Assembly (NCBI GenBank): GCA_029250565.1
Contig: JAQXFA010000039.1
Coordinates: 1-6,389, forward strand
DNA length: 6,389 bases
Direction of reading: 5' to 3'
From: Candidatus Thalassarchaeaceae archaeon
Lineage (GTDB): Archaea > Thermoplasmatota > Poseidoniia > Poseidoniales > Thalassarchaeaceae
Below are positions 1-4,746 of this stretch, one piece after another. The position numbers and the translations under genes were made by a program. Positions within the stretch are counted from its first letter, which is position 1; every line of letters starts with the position of its first letter. Under the pieces are notes generated by a model. It saw only the letters and a program-made list of their open reading frames with translations. It made no database searches and was not told where the DNA came from.

Positions 1-150
1 AAATTTAGTCCTCTATTTTCAACGAATTCAATAGTTGACCGAGGGTTATTACCGGACGAGAAAATCACACTGTGTAATCGAGATATCCCCTCCATGTCAA
101 GGACCAAAGGATATCATGACTTAAGGAATATGATAGTCACATCATATTGA
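1..150 (+). CDS. Possible C-terminal tail of a gene entering from the left edge (unrecognised)
   Basis: Frame 1 on the + strand is open from the first base to a TGA at 148-150, giving 49 residues without a start that must be used (an internal ATG lies at 94). The tail contains LLPDEKITLCNRDIP and ends RNMIVTSY. The other two + frames close within the first 35 bases. A potential hairpin follows the stop at 160-190, as would fit a gene end. I do not recognise the sequence. About 49 open codons can occur by chance, and the opposite strand is also open from about position 113 to the edge, so this is only a candidate. Confidence 0.25.
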   Translation, partial: KFSPLFSTNSIVDRGLLPDEKITLCNRDIPSMSRTKGYHDLRNMIVTSY

Positions 151-159
151 GAATTTGAA

Positions 160-190
160 GGGTCGCAGAGGGCTTCCCGCCTCGCTACCC
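160..190. other. Imperfect hairpin, possible transcript-end structure
   Basis: GGGT at 160-163 pairs with ACCC at 187-190. After a C/T mismatch, GC pairs with GC, then across one bulged A, GAGG (168-171) pairs with CCTC (180-183). The loop is eight bases. It begins ten bases after the TGA that ends the possible upstream tail. There is no following T-run on the + strand, so an intrinsic terminator is not established; it could also be a structured leader or chance. Confidence 0.2.
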
Positions 191-192
191 AT

Positions 193-270
193 TCATCGGT
201 TCCAATGAGGGGGTGCCATAGCAGCTATTCCTGCCAGAAATAAATCAAACAATTTTGAAAGGGATCTCAT
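193..270 (-). CDS. Tiny hydrophobic ORF, possibly coupled or frameshifted
   Basis: The ATG at 270 comes one base after the TGA of the small ORF upstream, with AAGGAG ten bases before it. The frame encodes 25 residues, beginning MRSLSKLFDLFLAGIAAMAP, which would make a short hydrophobic helix, then stops at a TGA ending at 193. The stop follows a run of five G at 209-213 on the + strand. With one base fewer in that run, the frame would continue to a TGA at 116-114 for about 51 residues. Whether this is a real micro-peptide, a broken gene, a sequencing error or chance cannot be decided here. Confidence 0.15.
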   Translation of the reverse strand: MRSLSKLFDLFLAGIAAMAPPHWNR

Positions 271-271
271 C

Positions 272-403
272 TCAATTCCGCTCCTTCCAAAACCGCATTA
301 CTCTCCAGTTTGCAATTGTACGTTGACGGCGCGCTTCACGCTCTTCATTTTCCTTCAACCTTGCACTTTCACTATCCAACCATTCTTCAAACCAAACATC
401 CAT
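272..403 (-). CDS. Small charged helical protein (unrecognised)
   Basis: An ORF of 43 residues from the ATG at 403 (48 residues if the ATG at 418 is used) ends with TGA at 274-272. The start at 403 is preferred because GGAGG lies at 416-412, eight bases upstream, the best Shine-Dalgarno match in the window. The protein begins MDVWFEEWLDSESARL, continues as a strongly charged stretch rich in Glu and Arg (KENEEREARRQR) and ends RFWKERN, so one amphipathic helix is likely, with tryptophans at both ends. It has no signal peptide or membrane segment. One base after its stop another short ORF begins, suggesting coupling. It resembles no family I can name; it is transcribed away from the regulator at 537. 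It could still be a chance ORF. Confidence 0.4.
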   Translation of the reverse strand: MDVWFEEWLDSESARLKENEEREARRQRTIANWRVMRFWKERN

Positions 404-536
404 ACTCATAGCCTCCATTTTTGCCTCTTGGGCAATTAATAGGTGTATCGCGGTCTATATTAACCATGAAGTGAAGTAGGGTAAATCTAAGTGCAATGAC
501 TACACCACATAACATTAGCAACACCGAGTTGAAGCC
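404..536. promoter_or_regulatory. Divergent upstream region between small ORF and HxlR-type regulator
   Basis: This gap separates two genes transcribed away from each other, so it should carry both promoters. An AT-rich element (CTATATTAA, 455-463) could act as a TATA box in either direction, but it lies about 75 bases before the regulator start at 537, too far for a leaderless transcript. Closer to 537 only a weak element (CATAACAT, around 508-515) lies at the spacing expected for a leaderless archaeal transcript. No clear operator was seen. Confidence 0.25.
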
Positions 537-992
537 ATGCCTGAACCACCAATGATTCTCAATAATGATGAATATGATGAGGTTGCGAAAGCAATTGTTT
601 TGACTGAAGAACTCGGTGCAAAAGTTCGTAAACTTTTCCGCAACAATTCTGATGATGAGGTTTATGACATTTCGTGGGAAGTAGATGCCGCTGTTGAAGC
701 ATTAGATGTCTTTGCATCACGTTGGACTATTGAGATTCTAGCTACGCTATACATTGCTGGTGAACGCCGCTTCAATGAACTACGTCGACTTTTAGAGGGG
801 ATATCTAGTAGAACCTTGTCTGATAAATTGACTACCCTAAGATTATCTGGTTTTGTTGATCGTATAGTGGTTGATGGCCCTCCTGTGAAAGTCACCTACA
901 AACTTACAGAACATGGCGAACGGTCAGGTCGTCTTCTCAGCCCATTAGTTGCTTACATGAAACTCAACAATGAAAGCGTCAAGAAAAGTTGA
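537..992 (+). CDS. HxlR-family winged-helix transcriptional regulator
   Basis: A 151-residue cytoplasmic DNA-binding protein. Residues about 50-143 match the HxlR (DUF24) family: ALDVFASRWTIEILATL (the family's conserved Trp is W63), then GERRFNELRRLLEGISSRTLSDKL, which forms the helix-turn-helix, then an LRLSGFVDR turn and the wing PPVKVTYKLTEHG. Family members bind as dimers to palindromic sites and often sense redox state or electrophiles through a Cys just before the conserved Trp region. Here that position holds no Cys, and the whole protein has none, so thiol sensing is excluded. The first 50 residues are an acidic extension (DEYDE, NNSDDEVYD) longer than usual for the family. An in-frame TAG at 516-518 limits the start; no Shine-Dalgarno is visible. 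It is first of three same-strand regulators, with 67 bases to the next. Confidence 0.85.
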   Translation: MPEPPMILNNDEYDEVAKAIVLTEELGAKVRKLFRNNSDDEVYDISWEVDAAVEALDVFASRWTIEILATLYIAGERRFNELRRLLEGISSRTLSDKLTTLRLSGFVDRIVVDGPPVKVTYKLTEHGERSGRLLSPLVAYMKLNNESVKKS

Positions 993-1024
993 AATTGAGT
1001 GAAAAATTGCGGTCACCACACCAA

Positions 1025-1034
1025 CACATACAAT
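1025..1034 (+). promoter_or_regulatory. Possible TATA-type promoter element for the membrane-anchored regulator
   Basis: ACATACAATA lies about 26-35 bases before the ATG at 1060. That is the spacing expected if transcription began at or very near the start codon, giving a leaderless mRNA, which is common in archaea; there is no Shine-Dalgarno in front of this gene. The match to an archaeal TATA box is loose and no BRE is evident. Confidence 0.2.
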
Positions 1035-1059
1035 AGGGACCGGCAACAGAAGAAATCCT

Positions 1060-1707
1060 ATGGCACTACTGAAGCAGTTAGGCAGCCGTCATGCCTTGAT
1101 TGGTGTCGCGGTTGCAGGATTGACTGGTTTTGGTTCATTAGCCGCTGGCATATTACCTTGGAATTGGTCAATTTCTGGTACTATTAGTTCATCTCACAAT
1201 CGCAGTTGGGAGCACCCGCTGCGAAGTAAAATCCTTGATGCCCTTGGCTCAAATCCTGGTATTTGCTACCGCCAATTACAGCGTAATCTCGATGTTGCAA
1301 ATGGAACTTTGCGCCACCACCTTGATGTGTTGCAAACACAAAGAACGGTTACCACAATGCCAGTTAATGGTAGAACTTGCTACTACGCTGGCGCACCAAG
1401 TCAGATTGAAATCCTCCGAGACATGAATATTGAAGATGAGAAAGCAGCAGAGATGCTTCCTGTTGGATTATCACAAGTGCAGAGGGAAGTCGTCACACGC
1501 TTGGTTCAAGATCCATTACCAAAATCCCAGGCTTCACTAGCTCGTGACATTAGCCGTAGTCGTGCTTCCGTAAACAGCGCAATACTCGTGCTCCGCCGCC
1601 GGGGCATTCTATCATGCACCAACCTAGATTTGGCTGAACACCTACACGGGCTACGCACTGGAACCCTTGATTACGAGTGGATTGATGAGCGACCTATCGC
1701 AGCATGA
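1060..1707 (+). CDS. Membrane-anchored regulator with two winged-helix domains
   Basis: A 215-residue protein. Residues about 11-33 (HALIGVAVAGLTGFGSLAAG and onward) form one hydrophobic helix, probably a signal anchor rather than a cleaved signal peptide because DNA-binding domains follow. Residues about 52-110 are an ArsR-like winged helix (HPLRSKILDALGSNPGICYRQL, recognition helix NGTLRHHLDVLQ at 81-92, wing GRTCYYA). Residues about 137-185 are a second helix-turn-helix of MarR/ArsR type (SQVQREVVTRL, recognition region SRASVNSAILVLRRRG). The family arrangement is known from archaeal regulators with an N-terminal membrane helix; the signal sensed is unknown. Cys69 and Cys107, in the first winged-helix domain, are potential thiol or metal sites, but this is speculative. 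The ATG start follows no Shine-Dalgarno. An overlapping GTG-started frame from 999 is a shadow. Confidence 0.75.
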   Translation: MALLKQLGSRHALIGVAVAGLTGFGSLAAGILPWNWSISGTISSSHNRSWEHPLRSKILDALGSNPGICYRQLQRNLDVANGTLRHHLDVLQTQRTVTTMPVNGRTCYYAGAPSQIEILRDMNIEDEKAAEMLPVGLSQVQREVVTRLVQDPLPKSQASLARDISRSRASVNSAILVLRRRGILSCTNLDLAEHLHGLRTGTLDYEWIDERPIAA

Positions 1708-1730
1708 ATTACTAATTCGTGAATGAATTA
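1706..1730. promoter_or_regulatory. Candidate operator: three alternating GAATTA/TAATTC half-sites
   Basis: GAATTA (1706-1711), one base C, TAATTC (1713-1718), six bases, then GAATTA (1725-1730). The first two form a 13-bp near-perfect palindrome centred on C1712, and the second and third form an inverted pair with a six-base spacer. The cluster overlaps the stop codon of the membrane-anchored regulator (TGA 1705-1707) and lies about 105 bases before the next start. Such symmetry suits a dimeric winged-helix regulator, but AT-rich sequence can produce it by chance, and a weak RNA hairpin is an alternative. Confidence 0.3.
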
Positions 1731-1835
1731 ATGTGAAAATACTCACTTTGAAAGAAGGCGCTTCGCGTTAAGTAGTGCTGAATCAGCAAATAGCAACAAT
1801 AGCACTTAGAACCGACCGACTTCGCCAGTTACTAG

Positions 1836-2918
1836 ATGTTGAGACTTCGTCTTGAGCAACACCCTGCTCCCACTGGCAAGAAAGATGCTGACATGCTTCT
1901 GGCATGGCTTCTTGATACGCTGGGATTAGTACGCCGACGCAATGATGCTGATTCTACAGATGCAACTCAACGACCACTTCACAGACTAATGCGAGATCAT
2001 TTGGTAAAAGAACCAATGAAAGGAGTTGATGCAAAGACATTAGCAGACCAACTAGAAATCAGCATGACTGCTCTTCATCACCATCTGAAAGGACTTCAAT
2101 CGGTAAGAATAGTCGCCTCCGAAATTGGTGAAAACGGATGGCAGATGCACCACCTACGTTGTGGCTCTCTTTCAGCAGCCATTGACCTGCTACATTTGGA
2201 AGTTAGAGGAATACTAGCCCTACGCCTTGCCCCGCTCGGGGAATGGCAAACAGGCTCAGTAACTCAAGAAGGGGACACTGACACAGATGCCCCAGACCTA
2301 AAACTGCGAATCTGTGAACCTAGGCCACTACAAGGAAAAGAGGATGAAATTGATTCGTTTCTAAACGATTTTGGCCTACGCGGGGAACGGCCTCAGCAAC
2401 GAAGTGGTGAAGACCTCACGCGACTTGTTTTCGAAAAAATGTTATCTGCTAATCACCCCATTTCCTTAGACGAGGCTGTTGCAGAATGGGGCGCCACCCG
2501 CCCAAGACTAACCAGAACTTTTGACCGTTTCAGAGCCGCTGGATTAGCAGAACGCGTACTTCGCCATGACAGACTTTCAGTAATTCTCTGGGATGGACTC
2601 TCGACCCAATATACTCGACGGGGGGAACAGTGGTTACTCACTAAAGGTGGATTAAGCAGATTGGATGAAAAGATGGTTAAACAGGTTACAAAGTCTCTAC
2701 GAGAAAACAAATTTGATTCAGAACGGTGTGCTGAACTTTTCTCTTCGGTAAGTATTGAACAACAACGTTTGGCCATAAATCTCCTAGGGGGTCGGCTTCC
2801 TTACGGATACAGGCTTTCGGGAAGTTCGGGAGAAGATGTTGCTCGACAAGTATCTCAAAGGGTTGAGAGTATATTCAGTCGATTAAAACGAGTTGCTTCA
2901 ACTATTGATGACTTGTAA
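1836..2918 (+). CDS. Putative DNA-binding protein with two helix-turn-helix regions
   Basis: A 360-residue soluble protein of no family I can name. Residues about 46-96 form an ArsR-like winged helix: LHRLMRDHL, then GVDAKTLADQLEISMTALHHHLKGLQ as the helix-turn-helix. Residues about 190-250 look like a second one: LTRLVFEKMLSANHPISLDE, then WGATRPRLTRTFDRFRAAGL and a strand RLSVILWDG. Between them (about 140-190) is an acidic, probably flexible linker. The C-terminal 100 residues are mostly helical and charged, with GGRLPYGYRL near 318-327. The N-terminus has a short hydrophobic helix (MLLAWLLDTLGLV, 20-32), too short to be a clear membrane anchor. A TAG immediately precedes the ATG, so the start cannot lie further upstream; ATG at 1893 is an alternative. 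Its product is likely a transcription regulator working with the preceding two genes. Confidence 0.55.
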   Translation: MLRLRLEQHPAPTGKKDADMLLAWLLDTLGLVRRRNDADSTDATQRPLHRLMRDHLVKEPMKGVDAKTLADQLEISMTALHHHLKGLQSVRIVASEIGENGWQMHHLRCGSLSAAIDLLHLEVRGILALRLAPLGEWQTGSVTQEGDTDTDAPDLKLRICEPRPLQGKEDEIDSFLNDFGLRGERPQQRSGEDLTRLVFEKMLSANHPISLDEAVAEWGATRPRLTRTFDRFRAAGLAERVLRHDRLSVILWDGLSTQYTRRGEQWLLTKGGLSRLDEKMVKQVTKSLRENKFDSERCAELFSSVSIEQQRLAINLLGGRLPYGYRLSGSSGEDVARQVSQRVESIFSRLKRVASTIDDL

Positions 2919-2937
2919 ATCATCAGTGATTAATTTA
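2916..2937. terminator. Convergent gene ends with small inverted repeat
   Basis: Only 16 bases separate the TAA of the 360-residue gene (2916-2918) from the TAA of the - strand dihydrouridine synthase (2937-2935). AATCA (2918-2922) and TGATT (2927-2931) form a five-bp stem with a TCAG loop, flanked by AT-rich sequence on both sides. It could help end transcription in both directions, but the stem is short and the claim is weak. Confidence 0.2.
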
Positions 2938-3930
2938 CACATTACTTACTAAATTTGAAAGGAATTCTTCAACAGATTCTGACACATGTTTTGCTTCTCT
3001 GTTGGTATGTAATTGTGTACGGAATGCCTTTCCCCCCGGTAATCCTTTGGTGAAAGAAAAGGCGTGACGTAAGCGATTTTTGCTACTATCTCCACTATTT
3101 AGTTCTCTATCAAGTTCGATATACCTCTTCCAAGCCCACAATCTAGCTGACAGCGTTTCATGCATTTCATCGCTGAATTCCATATCAGCCCATTTTGGCT
3201 CAGAATTATTCCAGCCAAGATCACTTTTAATTTGATGGAAAATTGTTGGGCGGCCAATTGCTGCCCTTCCAATCATCAAACCAGCAGCCCCAGTAATTGC
3301 TAAACAATCAGATGCTGATTTAGCATCAACAACATCTCCATTTGCAATTACAGGAATATCAACTGATTGAACTATCTCAGCGATAGCCTGCCAATCAGCC
3401 TCCCCTGAATATCGCTGACGTAATGTTCTGCCATGCACACATATCCGCTCCGCCCCGACATCCTCGCAACGCTTGGCGAGTTCTAATGCGTTAGTCAATC
3501 CATTACCAGTACCAAGTCTCATCTTCACTGTGACAGGGATTTGTGATGCCTCAACACATCTCTCAACCATGCTAACTAATTCATCGGGTTTCCCCATTAA
3601 CGCGGCACCCGCACAATGTCTTGTTACAACCGGTGCAGGGCAACCGAAATTCAAGTCAATAATATCAGATTTCTCTTGAAGAAGTTCACAACTTTTTACC
3701 ATCTCATCGACATTACCGCCAAATATTTGCGGAATGAAAGGATTTTCACGTTCATCGCTTTCAAGTTTCAACCAACTCCTAGCATCTTGGCGCGTCAAAG
3801 CAGCAGCAGCAGTGAATTCGGTAATGGTGAAATCAGCGCCACATTCTCTTGCTAACAGACGATATGCAAGCCCTGTGACTCCTGACATTGGGGCGAGAAA
3901 CAGCGGAACTTGTTCAACCTCAAAGGCCAT
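2935..3930 (-). CDS. dus: tRNA-dihydrouridine synthase (Dus family)
   Basis: This 331-residue flavoenzyme reduces uridine to 5,6-dihydrouridine in tRNA, using FMN and NADPH, in the cytoplasm. The TIM-barrel signature is complete: LAPMSGVTGLAYR (12-24, FMN site), ITEF (36-39), LNFGCPAP with catalytic Cys97, VKMRLG (135-140, FMN-phosphate lysine region), VHGRTL (165-170), RYSGEADW (173-180), IANGDV (195-200) and MIGRAAIGRP (219-228, FMN phosphate binding). A helical C-terminal region follows (about 235-331), as in bacterial and archaeal Dus proteins; length is normal. The DusB-like order of motifs is clear, but the position modified in tRNA cannot be told from this. The ATG at 3930 has no Shine-Dalgarno and lies beside a pyrimidine-rich stretch. 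It diverges from the uS2 gene and converges on the preceding regulator. Confidence 0.95.
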   Translation of the reverse strand: MAFEVEQVPLFLAPMSGVTGLAYRLLARECGADFTITEFTAAAALTRQDARSWLKLESDERENPFIPQIFGGNVDEMVKSCELLQEKSDIIDLNFGCPAPVVTRHCAGAALMGKPDELVSMVERCVEASQIPVTVKMRLGTGNGLTNALELAKRCEDVGAERICVHGRTLRQRYSGEADWQAIAEIVQSVDIPVIANGDVVDAKSASDCLAITGAAGLMIGRAAIGRPTIFHQIKSDLGWNNSEPKWADMEFSDEMHETLSARLWAWKRYIELDRELNSGDSSKNRLRHAFSFTKGLPGGKAFRTQLHTNREAKHVSESVEEFLSNLVSNV

Positions 3931-4007
3931 TAATTGGGGGGAGGGAGTGTTATGCTACTGAACTTACCCGCTAATTTACCAAAAAAAGATGATAGAAGCG
4001 GTTATGA
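3931..4007. promoter_or_regulatory. rpsB: Divergent promoter region between dus and uS2 genes
   Basis: CTAATTTA (3971-3978) is a plausible TATA element about 30-37 bases before the uS2 ATG at 4008, a spacing compatible with a leaderless or nearly leaderless transcript. Read on the other strand it is TAAATTAG, about 40 bases before the dus ATG, so one AT-rich element could serve both. A purine tract with six consecutive G (3935-3940) sits next to the dus start. These are pattern matches without further support. Confidence 0.3.
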
Positions 4008-4646
4008 ATGGTCGTCCGGTCGCCGTGCCGAATGGATGAACAGAGTGCTCCCCTGCTGGCGTACGAGGACTATGAAGCGAACGCTGTGCACATAGGTACT
4101 CAAACAAAGAGTAAGGACATGCAGAACTTCATTTCCAAGACAGAAACAGACGGTGCAACAATCCACCTTATTGACGTCACTAAGACTGACGAAAGAATCG
4201 GTTTCGCTGCTAATTTCATCAATCAGTATGATGGACGTGACATACTTGTTGTCAGCGCTCGTCAGTATGGACAGCGCCCCGCTCGCATGTTTGCTCAAGC
4301 AATCGGTGCTCGCCAAATAGTTGGCAGATTTATCCCTGGAACTCTTACCAATCCAAATCTACGCACTTACATTGAACCGCGAGTTATCTTCGTGACTGAT
4401 CCTCAAGCAGATGCTCAAGCACTTTCAGAAGCTGTCAAGAGTGGTTTACCTGTAATTGGTATCTGTGATACCAACAATCATCTTCGAAACGTTGACTTCT
4501 GCATCCCTGCTAACAACAAAGGTCGCCGAAGTCTAGCACTAGTCTACTGGCTGCTATCCCGTGAAGTACTCAAAGGTCGTGGAGAGACTGACGATGCTAC
4601 ATGGGCACATCACCAAAAAGTTGAGAGTTGGGAATCTTCCTTCTAG
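4008..4646 (+). CDS. rpsB: 30S ribosomal protein uS2 (archaeal type)
   Basis: A structural protein of the small ribosomal subunit, bound near the head-body junction. Archaeal uS2 motifs run in order: AVHIGTQTKSKDM (26-38), HLIDVTKTDERI (53-64), DILVVSARQYGQRPA (78-92), GRFIPGTLTNP (106-116), EPRVIFVTDPQAD (123-135), LPVIGICDTNN (147-157) and NNKGRRSLALVYWLLSREVL (169-188). At 212 residues it has the archaeal/eukaryotic length and lacks the bacterial coiled-coil insertion. The first eight residues (MVVRSPCR) are not typical; the second in-frame ATG at 4032 gives a more usual N-terminus (MDEQSAPLLAYEDY) and may be the true start, but the upstream TATA-like element fits 4008. An out-of-frame ATG at 4004 opens only 11 codons. 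The usual archaeal neighbours (rpl13, rps9, rpoN, rpoK, eno) are absent here. Confidence 0.96.
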   Translation: MVVRSPCRMDEQSAPLLAYEDYEANAVHIGTQTKSKDMQNFISKTETDGATIHLIDVTKTDERIGFAANFINQYDGRDILVVSARQYGQRPARMFAQAIGARQIVGRFIPGTLTNPNLRTYIEPRVIFVTDPQADAQALSEAVKSGLPVIGICDTNNHLRNVDFCIPANNKGRRSLALVYWLLSREVLKGRGETDDATWAHHQKVESWESSF

Positions 4647-4659
4647 ATTTTAATCTAGA
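4642..4659. repeat. 8-bp inverted repeat across the uS2 stop codon
   Basis: TCTAGATT (4642-4649) and AATCTAGA (4652-4659) are perfect inverted copies separated by TT. The uS2 stop codon TAG (4644-4646) sits in the left arm. As RNA this makes a hairpin of about seven pairs with a small loop; as DNA it is a symmetric site. There is no T-run after it. A 3' processing or termination signal for the uS2 mRNA is possible, and a protein-binding site is an alternative. Confidence 0.4.
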
Positions 4660-4681
4660 TTCATACAATATCAAGTGGACA

Positions 4682-4695
4682 ATAGCGTACGCTAT
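4682..4695. promoter_or_regulatory. Perfect 14-bp palindrome upstream of the Cas4-like gene
   Basis: ATAGCGTACGCTAT is identical to its reverse complement, centred between 4688 and 4689. Symmetry continues outward with ACA (4679-4681) and TGT (4697-4699) if one C (4696) is bulged. It lies 52 bases before the ATG at 4747, with a TATA-like ACAATATC at 4665-4672 just upstream, so a transcription start would fall on or beside the palindrome. That is a typical place for a repressor site. Which protein binds it is unknown. Confidence 0.4.
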
Positions 4696-4746
4696 CTGTA
4701 TCATGCAGGCGCAATGCTCTTGACTGAACCTACTTAGTTTGTCTTG

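Noticed and set aside
1..95. A - strand frame from an ATG at 95 running off the left edge.
   Set aside because: Only 31 codons are visible, with no recognisable sequence; the + strand frame over the same bases is somewhat longer and ends near a hairpin.
190..215. A T-loop-like GGTTCCAATG that might belong to a tRNA.
   Set aside because: The flanking bases do not form the five-pair T stem, and no acceptor or anticodon arm can be built around it.
999..1187. A GTG-started frame of 62 codons ahead of and overlapping the membrane-anchored regulator.
   Set aside because: Composition is not protein-like (many Cys, Trp and His) and it overlaps in another frame a gene with clear domains.
1739..1780. 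A possible stem in the gap before the 360-residue gene (around GGCGCTTCGCG).
   Set aside because: The self-complementary part is only a few bases long and is not supported by any flanking signal.
2453..2776. A 107-codon - strand frame opposite the 360-residue gene.
   Set aside because: It is a mirror frame rich in Ser and Arg, with no motif, inside a longer frame with helix-turn-helix signatures.
3473..3961. Several + strand frames of 68-79 codons over the dihydrouridine synthase gene.
   Set aside because: They overlap a complete enzyme with all catalytic motifs on the opposite strand.
4002..4316. A 104-codon - strand frame opposite the uS2 gene.
   Set aside because: It lies inside a certain ribosomal protein gene on the other strand and has no recognisable domain.
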